A DNA stretch of 64,000 bases. Source: Frigoribacterium sp. Leaf415 (GTDB lineage Bacteria > Actinomycetota > Actinomycetes > Actinomycetales > Microbacteriaceae). Positions within the stretch are counted from its first letter, which is position 1, and every line of letters begins with the position of its first letter. The stretch spans positions 737,301-801,300 of the forward strand of contig NZ_LMQR01000001.1 in NCBI RefSeq assembly GCF_001424645.1. The letters run 5' to 3'. The notes under the pieces were generated by a model. That model was not told where the DNA came from, made no database searches, and saw only the letters and a list, made by a program, of their open reading frames with translations. This document shows positions 32,774 to 41,736 of the stretch, in pieces. Position numbers and translations under genes: made by a program.

Positions 32774-33970
32774 GTGCTCATCCCGACCAGAGTCGCCGGC
32801 CTCGAGGCCCTCGACGAGTTCCTGCCCCGCGCCGGCTCCGCCTACGCCCGTGACCGGAACCACGACCCGGGGATCTCGCGGCGCAACGTCTCTGGGCTGT
32901 CGCCGTACCTGCGCCACCGCCTCGTGACGGAACGCGAGGTCGTCGGCGCGGTCCTCGAGCGGCACACGCTCGGTGCCGCCGAGAAGTTCGTGCAGGAGGT
33001 GTTCTGGCGCACCTACTGGAAGGGCTGGCTCGAGCAGAACCCCGAGGTGTGGCGGCGGTACCGCCGGGACGTCGACCGCGCCGTCGACGCCGGCGTCCCC
33101 GCGGGGTACGAGGAGGCGGTCGCCGGCCGCACCGGGATCGACGCGATGGACGCCTGGGTGCGTGAGCTCGTCGACACCGGGTACCTCCACAACCACACGC
33201 GCATGTGGTTCGCCAGCATCTGGATCTTCACGCTCGGTCTGCCGTGGCAGCTGGGCGCCGACTTCTTCCACCGGCACCTGCTGGACGGGGACGCGGCCTC
33301 GAACACGCTGTCGTGGCGGTGGGTCGCCGGCCTGCAGACCGCCGGCAAGACGTACCTGGCGACGGCCTCGAACATCTCGCGCTTCACCGACGGCCGGTTC
33401 TCGCCCGTCGGCCTCGCCACCACGGCCCGGGCCCTCGACGAGGAGCCGCTGCCCCCGCGGACGCCCGTCGAACCGGCCGACGTCGTCGGTTCCCCGGGCA
33501 CCCGGGTCGGACTCCTGCTGCACGAGGAGGACCTCGAGCCCGAGAGCCTCCTCGCCGAACGCCCCGGTCTCGTGGCACGGCTGTCGGCGACCGCCGTCGT
33601 CGCCTACCCCGGGTCACGGTCCCCCCGAGGGGCCTCGGCCGCCGTCGTGGCCTTCACGACGGGCGCCGTGGACGACGCGGCGACGCGCACGCCCGACGCC
33701 GACGGTCGGCCCGCCCGGACGCTGTCCGACGCGCTGCCCGCCACCGTCGTCGAGTGGGCACGGTCCGAGGGTCTCGACACGGTGCTGACGCCGTACGCGC
33801 CGGTCGGCCCGGTCCAGGAACGCCTCGAGACCGTCCGCGCCGCCCTGTCGGTCGAGGGGATCGACCTCGTCACCGTCCGACGGCGTTGGGACGGCGAGGC
33901 CTGGCCGTCCGCCTCGCGGGGCTTCTTCCCGTTCCGCGGACGCATCCCGGAACTCGTCCGACACCTGTGA
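32774..33970 (+). CDS. Cryptochrome/photolyase FAD-binding protein with apparently permuted domain order
   Basis: A 398-residue protein. Residues about 30-215 match the helical FAD domain of the photolyase/cryptochrome family: NVSGLSPYLRHRLVTEREVV, KFVQEVFWRTYWKGWLEQNP, TGIDAMDAWVRELVDTGYLHNHTRMWFASIW, LDGDAASNTLSWRWVAGLQTAGK. The alpha/beta antenna domain that normally precedes it is absent. Instead, residues about 240-398 look like an alpha/beta domain: a first strand RVGLLLHEEDL and an end WARSEGLDTVLTPYAPVGP to ASRGFFPFRGRIPEL, resembling the FTPF end of the antenna domain. So the order appears reversed. Repair activity cannot be predicted. GTG start; neighbours are unrelated. Confidence 0.8.
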   Translation: MLIPTRVAGLEALDEFLPRAGSAYARDRNHDPGISRRNVSGLSPYLRHRLVTEREVVGAVLERHTLGAAEKFVQEVFWRTYWKGWLEQNPEVWRRYRRDVDRAVDAGVPAGYEEAVAGRTGIDAMDAWVRELVDTGYLHNHTRMWFASIWIFTLGLPWQLGADFFHRHLLDGDAASNTLSWRWVAGLQTAGKTYLATASNISRFTDGRFSPVGLATTARALDEEPLPPRTPVEPADVVGSPGTRVGLLLHEEDLEPESLLAERPGLVARLSATAVVAYPGSRSPRGASAAVVAFTTGAVDDAATRTPDADGRPARTLSDALPATVVEWARSEGLDTVLTPYAPVGPVQERLETVRAALSVEGIDLVTVRRRWDGEAWPSASRGFFPFRGRIPELVRHL

Positions 33971-34050
33971 CGAGGGTCGACGGAGGGTCCGGCGACGACA
34001 CCCGTGCCCAGCTGTGGGGCGTTCAGGGGGCCGTCCGTACCGTGGCCTCC

Positions 34051-34815
34051 ATGGACCAGACCACGCCGGGGGCCGAGCCCGCGCCGGTGACCCGCACCGC
34101 GCCTCCTCTGCTCCGCACGCCGTTCATCCGACAGCACTGGGGCGGGCTGGCCTTCGCCCACTGGAGGGTCGAGCCCGACCGCGTCGCACCGCTGTTGCCG
34201 CCCGGCACGCGGCCCGACGTGTTCGACGGATCGACCTGGGTCGGCCTGATCCCGTTCAAGCTGACCGGCAGCGCCTTCGGTCCGCTGCCCGCCGTGCCCT
34301 GGGCCGGGGACTTCCTCGAGACGAACGTGCGGCTGTACTCGGTCGACGCCCTGGGCCGTCGCGGCGTGGTGTTCCGCACCCTCGAGGCGCAGCGCCTCGT
34401 GTCGGTGCTCGCCGCGAACGTCGGGCTCGGTCTGCCCTACCGGTGGGCGTCGATGCACGAGTCCCGGGCCGACGGGGTCGTGACGTACCGCAGCACCAGG
34501 CTCGGGCCGGGGGCGAACCCGTCGTCGCGCCTGTCCGTCCGACCCACCGACGAGGTGGTCGACGGCGACCCGCTCGCCGAGTTCCTCACGGCCCGCTGGG
34601 GCATGCACGTCGCCCGGGGCGGACGCACGCGGTACTGGCCGAACCGGCACGACGCCTGGTCGCTGCGCCGGGCCGAGCTGGTCGACCTCGACGACGAGCT
34701 GGTGGCCGACGGCGGACTGCCGGGCGTCACCGACCGTGAGCCCGACTCGCTGCTCTGGTCCGACGGCGTCGACACCGTCTTCGCGCCTCCCGGGGGTGCC
34801 TGGGTCCCCGCGTGA
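34051..34815 (+). CDS. DUF2071 (YqjF-like) family protein
   Basis: A 254-residue cytoplasmic protein matching the DUF2071 pattern: LAFAHWRVEPDRVAPLLPPGTRPDVFDGSTWVGLIPFKLTG, then WAGDFLETNVRLYSVDALGRRGVVFRTLEAQRLVSVLAANVGLGLPYRWASM. The fold is related to acetoacetate decarboxylase-like barrels. Its biochemical role is unknown. ATG 34051 follows a short gap after the photolyase-like gene. One ACCGCGCCTCCT motif copy lies in the coding frame at 34096-34107. Confidence 0.88.
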   Translation: MDQTTPGAEPAPVTRTAPPLLRTPFIRQHWGGLAFAHWRVEPDRVAPLLPPGTRPDVFDGSTWVGLIPFKLTGSAFGPLPAVPWAGDFLETNVRLYSVDALGRRGVVFRTLEAQRLVSVLAANVGLGLPYRWASMHESRADGVVTYRSTRLGPGANPSSRLSVRPTDEVVDGDPLAEFLTARWGMHVARGGRTRYWPNRHDAWSLRRAELVDLDDELVADGGLPGVTDREPDSLLWSDGVDTVFAPPGGAWVPA

Positions 34816-34836
34816 CGCGTGGGGGCCTGCGCGCGT

Positions 34837-34842
34837 TACGGT
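34837..34842 (+). promoter_or_regulatory. Predicted -10 box of leaderless phosphoribosyltransferase operon
   Basis: TACGGT ends 7 nt before the ATG at 34850; the following three genes are linked by 4-nt overlaps and could share this promoter. Confidence 0.45.
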
Positions 34843-34849
34843 TGTCGGC

Positions 34850-35398
34850 ATGGTCACCCCACCCGACGACAGCCAGGCCGCCCCCGCACGACCCGAGGTC
34901 GAGGCTCCCGAGAGGGAGGTGCTGGGCTGGCTCGAGTTCGGTGAGGCCGCTCGCCACCTGGCCTCGGACGTCGTCCAGGCGGGGTTCACGCCCGACGTGA
35001 TCGTCGCCGTCGCCCGCGGGGGGCTCGTGCTCGCCGGGGCCGTGGCCTACGCGCTCGACACCAAGATGTGCGGCTCGATCAACGTCGAGTTCTACACGGG
35101 AGTCGACGAGCGACTGCCCGAGCCCGTCCTGCTGCCGCCGACCCTCGACGCCCCCTCGCTCGAGGGCAAGAAGGTGCTCGTCGTCGACGACGTGTCCGAC
35201 TCGGGGCGCACCCTCGTGCTCGTGCGTGACCTGCTCGCCGAGGTCGCCGCCGAGGTCCGCACCGTCTGCCTGTACAGCAAGCCCCGCACCGTGCTCGAAC
35301 CCGACTTCGTCTGGAAGCGCACCGACCAGTGGATCACCTTCCCGTGGAGCGCGCTGCCGCCCGTGACACGCGAGGTCGGATCGGGGGCCGGCGAGTGA
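34850..35398 (+). CDS. Phosphoribosyltransferase family protein
   Basis: A 182-residue type I PRTase with the PRPP signature VLVVDDVSDSGRTL (109-122) and a conserved core VIVAVARGGLVLAGAVAYAL. Closest by pattern to xanthine/hypoxanthine phosphoribosyltransferase-like proteins (Xpt/Gpt-like) found in actinobacteria and archaea; the base used cannot be decided. The first 25 residues are Pro/Glu-rich. Its stop overlaps the GTG of the next gene (GTGA). Confidence 0.88.
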   Translation: MVTPPDDSQAAPARPEVEAPEREVLGWLEFGEAARHLASDVVQAGFTPDVIVAVARGGLVLAGAVAYALDTKMCGSINVEFYTGVDERLPEPVLLPPTLDAPSLEGKKVLVVDDVSDSGRTLVLVRDLLAEVAAEVRTVCLYSKPRTVLEPDFVWKRTDQWITFPWSALPPVTREVGSGAGE

Positions 35399-36138
35399 GC
35401 ATCCACCTCGTGGGCGGCGGCTGGTCACCCGACGACACCGAGCTGTACGACCTCTTCGTGGCCGAGGCCGCCGTCCGAGGTGCCGCCGTCGGCCGGAGCG
35501 TGCCGCGCATCGCCGTGCTCATCGTCGTCGCCGAGGACTCGCCGTCCGCCGAGTTCCGCGACGGCTACCCGGCCATGCTGGCCGCCGGCGGCCGCTGCGA
35601 GGCCCTCACCACGATCGTCGCCGCGGGTGACGAGTTCGACACCCGCGTGCTCAGCGACGTCGACGGCTTGCTCGTGGCGGGCGGGCTCACCCCCGCCTAC
35701 CTCGACGCCGTCGCGCCGCTGATCGACCAGGTGCGCCTGCTCGTCGCCGACGGACTGCCCTACCTCGGTTTCTCGGCCGGTGCCATGATCGCCGCCGACC
35801 GCGCCGTGCTCGGCGGCTGGTTGATCGGCGACGTCCCGGTCTGCCCCGAGGACGCCGCCGAGGACCTGGACGAGGTCACCCTCGCCGACGGACTCGGCCT
35901 CGTCGACCTCGCCATCGACGTGCACGCCGCCCAGTGGGGCACCCTGACCCGGCTGATCGCCGCGACCGAGGCCGGCCTCGTCCGCGGCGGCGTCGCGATC
36001 GACGAGAACACCGCCCTGGTCGTCGGCGAGGGCGCCCTCGCGGTTCTCGGCACCGGCAGCGTCTGGCGGGTCGAACCGCAGCTCGACGACGACGGCGAGA
36101 TCGTCGGCGTCTCGGTCGGCACGCTCGGGGTCGAGTGA
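35395..36138 (+). CDS. Peptidase S51 (dipeptidase E/cyanophycinase-like) family protein
   Basis: A 247-residue class I glutamine-amidotransferase-like protein. The nucleophile elbow GFSAGAM has Ser127 where S51 peptidases carry their catalytic serine. [16 protein letters not shown] and the C-terminal His-containing [16 protein letters not shown] resemble the family. S51 enzymes split Asp-Xaa dipeptides or cyanophycin; which applies here is unknown. GTG start within GTGA, and stop overlapping the ung start, so it is in a three-gene operon. Confidence 0.8.
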   Translation: MSIHLVGGGWSPDDTELYDLFVAEAAVRGAAVGRSVPRIAVLIVVAEDSPSAEFRDGYPAMLAAGGRCEALTTIVAAGDEFDTRVLSDVDGLLVAGGLTPAYLDAVAPLIDQVRLLVADGLPYLGFSAGAMIAADRAVLGGWLIGDVPVCPEDAAEDLDEVTLADGLGLVDLAIDVHAAQWGTLTRLIAATEAGLVRGGVAIDENTALVVGEGALAVLGTGSVWRVEPQLDDDGEIVGVSVGTLGVE

Positions 36139-36875
36139 CCGACGCGACCGGCTCCGGGCCGGGCCGCGACGACGTCCCCGTCGAGATGCACGACCACCGC
36201 CGACCGCTCTCGGAGCAGATCGACCCCTCGTGGGCGACCGCGCTCGAGCCCGTGGCCGACCGCATCGCCGACATGGGCGAGTACCTGCGGGCCGAGGTGC
36301 GCGCCGGGCGCGGTTACCTGCCCGCCGGCGAGGACGTGCTGCGTGCCTTCCGTCAGCCGCTCGACGAGGTGCGCGTCCTGATCGTCGGTCAGGACCCCTA
36401 CCCGACGCCCGGCCACCCGATCGGGCTGTCGTTCGCCGTCGACCCGCAGGTCCGACCGGTCCCGCGCAGCCTGGCGAACATCTACCGCGAGCTGCACGAC
36501 GACCTCGGCGTGCCCGTCGTCGAACACGGCGACCTGACCTCGTGGTCGCGCCACGGCGTGCTGCTGCTCAACCGGGTGCTCACGGTGCGTCCGGGCGAGA
36601 CGGCGTCGCACCGCGGCAAGGGCTGGGAGCCGGTCACCCAACGCGCCATCGAGGTGCTGGCCGCACGGGGCGGGCCGCTCGTGGCCATCCTGTGGGGCCG
36701 CGACGCGTCGGCGCTCAAGCCGATGCTCGGTGACGTCCCCTCGATCGAGTCGCCCCACCCGAGCCCCCTGTCGGCGTCGCGCGGGTTCTTCGGCTCGCGA
36801 CCGTTCAGCCGGGCAAACGAGCTGCTCGTCGCCCAGGGCGGCGAACCCGTCGACTGGACGCTTCCGCCCGCCTGA
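36135..36875 (+). CDS. ung: Uracil-DNA glycosylase, family 1
   Basis: Ung removes uracil from DNA as the first step of base-excision repair. The 246-residue protein has the water-activating loop [19 protein letters not shown] (Asp87), the [25 protein letters not shown] segment with the uracil-specific Asn, and the DNA-intercalating loop [21 protein letters not shown]. All family 1 catalytic features are intact. GTG 36135 overlaps the S51-like gene stop. A long-loop hairpin (stem CGACGGGCGG, 36915-36924 with 36950-36959) may end the operon. Confidence 0.96.
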   Translation: MTDATGSGPGRDDVPVEMHDHRRPLSEQIDPSWATALEPVADRIADMGEYLRAEVRAGRGYLPAGEDVLRAFRQPLDEVRVLIVGQDPYPTPGHPIGLSFAVDPQVRPVPRSLANIYRELHDDLGVPVVEHGDLTSWSRHGVLLLNRVLTVRPGETASHRGKGWEPVTQRAIEVLAARGGPLVAILWGRDASALKPMLGDVPSIESPHPSPLSASRGFFGSRPFSRANELLVAQGGEPVDWTLPPA

Positions 36876-36914
36876 CCCCCTCCCGGCCTGGCGGCCCGGC
36901 CCCGGTCCGGCCGA

Positions 36915-36959
36915 CGACGGGCGGGTTCGACGGAAGCGGGCCGTCACGACCGCCCGTCG
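36915..36959. terminator. Possible hairpin terminator after ung
   Basis: A perfect 10-bp stem CGACGGGCGG / CCGCCCGTCG with a 25-nt loop and no U-run; weaker than the other hairpins in the window. Confidence 0.35.
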
Positions 36960-37016
36960 ACGGCGAACACGCCCGCGTTCGCGACGAGCCCGCGCCCGGC
37001 GTGGCAGAGTGGCCCC

Positions 37017-37610
37017 GTGCTCGAAGAGGAATACCAGCCCCGACGGCGTCTTCCCCGAGCCCTGCGGCCCCCGGCCCCGGTCGAGCCCGAGTTCTCGTTC
37101 GCGATCCGCCCCGCGACGCCCGCCGACCTGCCCTACGTGCGAGAGATCTACAACCACTACGTGGCGAACTCGTCGGTCACCTTCGACGAAGACGCCATGA
37201 CCCTCGCCGAGTGGCGTCGCAAGTACGCCTTCGTCACGAAGCTCGGCATGCCCTTCCTCGTCGCGGTGAACCCGTCCGGCGAGGCGCTCGGCTACGCGGT
37301 CGCGACCCCGTGGGGTGGCAAGGCGGCCTACCGCTACACCGTCGAGAGCTCGATCTACCTGCGGGCCGCGTCGACGGGCAAGGGCCTCGGCCGCGCCCTG
37401 CTCGAGGCGCTCGTCGAGGCCTGTCGGGACGCCGGCATCCGCGAGATGATCGCGGTCATCGCCGACAAGAACGCCGAGGCGTCGATCGGCCTGCACGAGC
37501 GGCTCGGCTTCACCGAGGTCGGTCGCATGGGCCGGGTCGGCTTCAAGTTCGGCCGCTGGCTCGGCACCATCACGATGCAGAAGTCGCTCAAGAAGCGCCG
37601 CCGCGGCTGA
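37017..37610 (+). CDS. GNAT family N-acetyltransferase, phosphinothricin-acetyltransferase-like
   Basis: A 197-residue GNAT enzyme of the Pat/YncA/MddA type. It shows FAIRPATPADLPYVREIYNHYVANSSVTFDED, AVATPWGGKAAYRYTVESSIYLR, acetyl-CoA loop GKGLGRALLEALVEACRDAG, and the family's C-terminal NAEASIGLHERLGFTEVGRMGRVGFKFGRWLGTI. Such enzymes acetylate methionine sulfoximine/sulfone or phosphinothricin. An Arg/Pro-rich 25-residue N-terminal extension precedes the domain. Start GTG 37017 is approximate. Only three bases separate its stop from the convergent TetR gene. Confidence 0.88.
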   Translation: MLEEEYQPRRRLPRALRPPAPVEPEFSFAIRPATPADLPYVREIYNHYVANSSVTFDEDAMTLAEWRRKYAFVTKLGMPFLVAVNPSGEALGYAVATPWGGKAAYRYTVESSIYLRAASTGKGLGRALLEALVEACRDAGIREMIAVIADKNAEASIGLHERLGFTEVGRMGRVGFKFGRWLGTITMQKSLKKRRRG

Positions 37611-37613
37611 GCC

Positions 37614-38231
37614 TCAGGCCGACGGCCCGACGATCTCGCGCAACACGCGTTCGGTCGCGTCCACGGTCGCGGGCTCGCCGCGCCAGAGCATGCGGACGAT
37701 CAACCCGTCGACCGCGAGGGCCACGACGTCGACCCGCTCGGTCAGCACGCCCGCCCGCCGCAGCACGTGCTCGAGTGACGAGTACCAGAGGTCGGCGTCC
37801 TCGCGCAGCGACTCGTCCCGCATGGCGGTGAAGAGCAGCTCGTACTGCGCCCGGGCGGACCCGCGCTCGGTGATCGCGTACCGGACGAGGGTCTCGGCCA
37901 GGTCACCCAAGGAGGCGCGCTCGAGTCGGTCGAACGACCGCACCCAGTCGGTGGTCGCGTGGCGCAGCGCCGCGCGCAGCAGGTCGTCTCGTCCGGCGAA
38001 GTAGTACGTGGCCGCCGAGACCGGGACGCCGGCCGCGCGGGCGACCGCCCGGTGCGTGACGGCCGAGGGGCCGCCCGCCTCGAGGACGGCCAGGACGCCG
38101 TCGAGCAGCGCGCGCCTCCTGGTCTCGCCCTTGGGGGTGAGGGCCTGGCCGCCGGGGCCGACGGACCGGCCGCCGGGGCCGACGATCGGGCCGCCGGGGG
38201 CCCGGCCGTCAGGCGAGGTCGTGTCGGTCAC
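37614..38231 (-). CDS. TetR family transcriptional regulator of the SMR transporter
   Basis: A 205-residue TetR-type repressor. The DNA-binding helix-turn-helix lies at about 50-80 (GGPSAVTHRAVARAAGVPVSAATYYFAGRDDLL). A Gly/Pro-rich N-terminal extension contains a GGPIVGPGGRSVGPGG-type internal repeat. The ligand domain fills the rest. It starts 5 bases downstream of the SMR stop on the same strand, as expected for a repressor co-transcribed with the exporter it controls. A 16-bp inverted repeat at 38638-38653 over the operon's likely -10 box is its best candidate operator. A role in amidase control is also possible. Confidence 0.9.
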   Translation of the reverse strand: MTDTTSPDGRAPGGPIVGPGGRSVGPGGQALTPKGETRRRALLDGVLAVLEAGGPSAVTHRAVARAAGVPVSAATYYFAGRDDLLRAALRHATTDWVRSFDRLERASLGDLAETLVRYAITERGSARAQYELLFTAMRDESLREDADLWYSSLEHVLRRAGVLTERVDVVALAVDGLIVRMLWRGEPATVDATERVLREIVGPSA

Positions 38232-38236
38232 CGGGG

Positions 38237-38575
38237 TCAGGCCGCTGCCTCGTGGCGACCGCCGAGCTCGAGCATGGTCACGCCGCCGATGACGAGGACG
38301 ATGCCGCCGAGCTGGACGAGGGTCAGGGGCTCCTTGAAGAAGATCCAGCTGATGAGGGCGACGAGCACGACGCCGACGCCGGCCCAGATCGCGTAGGCGA
38401 TGCCGAGCGGCACGCCCTTGGTCAGCGACTGCGAGAGCATCGCGAACGCGAAGACGTAGCCGACCACGACCGCCGCGTACTGCCACCACTTGGCGTCGGG
38501 GCCGCTGGTGACCTTGAGGAAGCTCGTGGCGAAGACCTCGCCGACGATGGCGAGCGCGAGGAAGAGGTAACCCAT
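38237..38575 (-). CDS. Small multidrug resistance (SMR) family transporter
   Basis: A 112-residue four-helix exporter of the EmrE/QacE/SugE family, which acts as a dimer to exchange protons for cationic compounds or guanidinium. The essential membrane-embedded glutamate is Glu13 in AIVGEVFATSFLK. Later conserved parts are WAGVGVVLVALISW and GIVLVIGGVTMLEL. YAIWAGVG is typical of EmrE/QacE-type members, but separation from guanidinium exporters is not certain. First gene of the operon with tetR. Confidence 0.93.
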   Translation of the reverse strand: MGYLFLALAIVGEVFATSFLKVTSGPDAKWWQYAAVVVGYVFAFAMLSQSLTKGVPLGIAYAIWAGVGVVLVALISWIFFKEPLTLVQLGGIVLVIGGVTMLELGGRHEAAA

Positions 38576-38637
38576 GACGGTGTCCTGTCGAGTCGTGCGA
38601 CGGTCCCGGCGGCGACCTGCGGCCGAGGGAGCACGAA

Positions 38638-38653
38638 TGGGACAAATGTACCA
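38638..38653. promoter_or_regulatory. Candidate TetR operator over the SMR promoter
   Basis: TGGGACAAATGTACCA: seven-base arms TGGGACA / TGTACCA, six of seven matching around AA. On the minus strand it contains TACATT (38645-38650), a likely -10 for the SMR-tetR operon, so a bound repressor would block polymerase. It also lies 44 bases before the divergent amidase start. Confidence 0.6.
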
Positions 38654-38684
38654 GAAAAGACCGCGCAGGGCAGGGGCCGCGGCC

Positions 38685-38690
38685 TAGGCT
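38685..38690 (+). promoter_or_regulatory. Predicted -10 box of leaderless amidase gene
   Basis: TAGGCT ends 6 nt before the GTG at 38697. Confidence 0.45.
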
Positions 38691-38696
38691 CGACGG

Positions 38697-40121
38697 GTGT
38701 TCGAACTCCACCACCTGAGCGCCCACGAGCAGTGGGACTGGCTGCGCCGCGGCGAGGTCTCGCCCCGCGAGCTGACCACCCACTACCTCGAGCGCATCGC
38801 CCGCCTCGACGGCGACATCGGCGCGTTCGTCACGGTGACCGGCGAGGCCGCCCTCGAGCAGGCCGACGCCCTGGCCGCCGACGGGCCCTCGGTCGCTCCC
38901 CTCTGGGGGCTGCCGCTGGCCGACAAAGACCTCAGCGACCGGGCGGGCGTGCCGACCTGGTCGGGGTCGCGCCTCAGCCGGGGGCGGGTGCCCACGTCGT
39001 CGTCCGAGATCACCGAGGTGCTCGACGAGGCCGGCGCGATCAGCGTGGGCAAGACGGCCACGCCCGAGTACGGGCTGACCGCGTACACCGAGACGCTCGT
39101 CGGTCCGCCGACGCGCAACCCGTGGTCGCCGGGGACGGGCGCCGGCGGGTCGAGTGGCGGGGCCGCGGCCGCCGTCGCCGCGGGGCTCCTGCCGTTCGCG
39201 CCCGGGTCGGACGGCGGCGGCAGCATCCGCATCCCGGCGGCCGCCACGGGTCTCGTCGGCCTCAAGCCCTCGCGGGGTCGGGTGCCGGCGCAGTCGGGCC
39301 TGACCAGCCTCGCGGGCCTGCCGGTCGGCGGGGCGCTGGCCCGGTCGGTGGCCGACGCCGCCCTGCTGCTCGACGCGATGGTGTCGCCGGACGGGCGCGA
39401 GCCGCGCCACCACCAGGCGCTCTGGGCTCCGCCGTCACCCGACGGGGCCTACCTCGGCACGGCCGTGCGGGGCGAGGGACGCTTCCAGGTCGCGGTGATG
39501 ACGACCAGCCCCTGGGACGACGCGTTCGACGTCCGGGTCGACCCGCGCCTCCTGGGCGTCCTCGGCGAGACCGCCGACCTGCTCGCGACGATGGGGCACG
39601 GGGTCGACGAGACAGGCCTGCCGTCGTCGGACTACCCGGCGCTCTTCCGCACGATCTGGCAGGCGGGCGCGGCGGGCATCCCGGCCGAGAGCGAGGCCGA
39701 GCTGGCACTGCTCGAGCCGATCACCCGGTGGCTGGTCGAGCAGGGGCGACGCGTCACGGCACGCGAGCTGTCGGCGGCGCTCGTCGGGCTCGCGGCGTTC
39801 GAGCGCGACGTGATCGAGCGGTTCTCGGCCTTCGACGCCGTCCTGACGCCGACGCTCGCGATGCTGCCGCGCCCGATCGGCTGGTACGACGCCGAGGACG
39901 CCGAACGCAACTTCGAGCAGCAGTGCCTCTACTCGCCGTTCACGTCGTTCGTCAACGTGGCCGGGCTGCCCGCGATCAGCCTCCCGGTGGGCGAGGTGGA
40001 CGGCGTGCCCGCGGGCGTGCAGCTGATCGGGCGACCCGGACGCGAGGACGTCCTGCTCGCGATCGGCGCCCAGCTCGAGCGGCGACTGCGGTGGCAGCGT
40101 CGGCACCCGCCGATGTGGTGA
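38697..40121 (+). CDS. Amidase signature family protein
   Basis: A 474-residue amidase with a complete Ser-cisSer-Lys triad: Lys77 in PLADKDL, the cis-Ser in GTGAGGSSGGAAAAV (152/153), and nucleophile Ser176 in GSDGGGSIRIPA. The C-terminus has the family's PFTSFVNVAGLPAISLPVGEVDGVPAGVQLIGRPG. It is not GatA by context: no gatB/gatC neighbours. Substrate may be an aryl or aliphatic amide. GTG 38697 follows TAGGCT by 6 nt. The promoter region is shared with the SMR-tetR operon. One CCCGCGCCTCCT copy is in frame at 39542-39553. Confidence 0.93.
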   Translation: MFELHHLSAHEQWDWLRRGEVSPRELTTHYLERIARLDGDIGAFVTVTGEAALEQADALAADGPSVAPLWGLPLADKDLSDRAGVPTWSGSRLSRGRVPTSSSEITEVLDEAGAISVGKTATPEYGLTAYTETLVGPPTRNPWSPGTGAGGSSGGAAAAVAAGLLPFAPGSDGGGSIRIPAAATGLVGLKPSRGRVPAQSGLTSLAGLPVGGALARSVADAALLLDAMVSPDGREPRHHQALWAPPSPDGAYLGTAVRGEGRFQVAVMTTSPWDDAFDVRVDPRLLGVLGETADLLATMGHGVDETGLPSSDYPALFRTIWQAGAAGIPAESEAELALLEPITRWLVEQGRRVTARELSAALVGLAAFERDVIERFSAFDAVLTPTLAMLPRPIGWYDAEDAERNFEQQCLYSPFTSFVNVAGLPAISLPVGEVDGVPAGVQLIGRPGREDVLLAIGAQLERRLRWQRRHPPMW

Positions 40122-40153
40122 GCCGTCCTCCCACCCGCTGACGAGCCGGCGCC

Positions 40154-40956
<803 letters not shown>

Positions 40957-40960
<4 letters not shown>

Positions 40961-41736
40961 GAGGCTCTCCAGGTCGTCGCCCTCGTGGCCTCGACGAGTC
41001 CGCGGGTGATCTCGTGCTCGGGGCGGTGCAGCAGCTGCTCGACGGGGCCGCGCTCGACGACGCGCCCGTGCGACAGCACCGCCGCGTGGTCGGTGATGCG
41101 CGAGAGCACCGCGAGGTCGTGCGTGACGAAGAGCAGCGACGTCCGCTGCTCGTCGACCAGGCGCTGGAAGAGCGCGAGCACCTCGGCCTGCGTCGTGACG
41201 TCGAGGGCCGTGGTCGGCTCGTCAGCCAGCACGAGCCCCGGGCGGTTGATCAGGGCCATGGCGATGCCGACGCGCTGCCGCTGACCGCCCGAGAGCTGGT
41301 GCGGGTAGAGGTCGACGACGGTCTCGGGGTCGGGCAGGCCGACCTCGGCGGCGGCGGCCACCGCCCGGGCGCGGGCGTCGCGGCGACCGACGCGGCCGTG
41401 CAGGCGGAGGGGCTCGGCGATCTGCCGCCCGACGGTGACGACGGGGTCGAGGGCCGTGCGGGGGTCCTGGAAGACCGTGCCGACGACGCGGCCGCGCAGG
41501 CCGGCCAGCTCGCGCTCGGATGCCCCGAGCAGTTCGCGCCCGTCCAACCGGATGCTGCCCGTGGCGCGGGCACCGTCGGGCAGCAGGCCGAGGACGGCCA
41601 GCGTCGTCATCGACTTGCCCGAGCCGGACTCGCCGATCAGTCCGACCCGCGCACCGTCGGGCACGTCGAGCGAGAGGCCGTCGACGACGCGGCGGTCGCC
41701 GACGGCCACGGTCAGGTCGTCGATCACGAGGCTCAC
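40957..41736 (-). CDS. Oligopeptide-type ABC transporter ATPase (DppD/OppD-like)
   Basis: A 259-residue partner ATPase. It shows Walker A LIGESGSGKSMT, VFQDPRTALDPVVTV, signature LSGGQRQRVGIAMALINRPGLVLADEPTTALDVTTQAEVLALF and LLFVTHDLAVLSRITDHAAVL. The longer C-terminal iron-sulfur region present in some OppD/DppD members is absent. GTG 41736 overlaps the DppC-like stop, and its stop overlaps the DppF-like start, so stoichiometric expression is expected. Confidence 0.95.

Noticed and set aside
38576..38696. Guanidine riboswitch upstream of the SMR gene
   Set aside because: The 62-base leader and upstream region lack the conserved ACR/GGA-type cores; an operator palindrome explains the region better.
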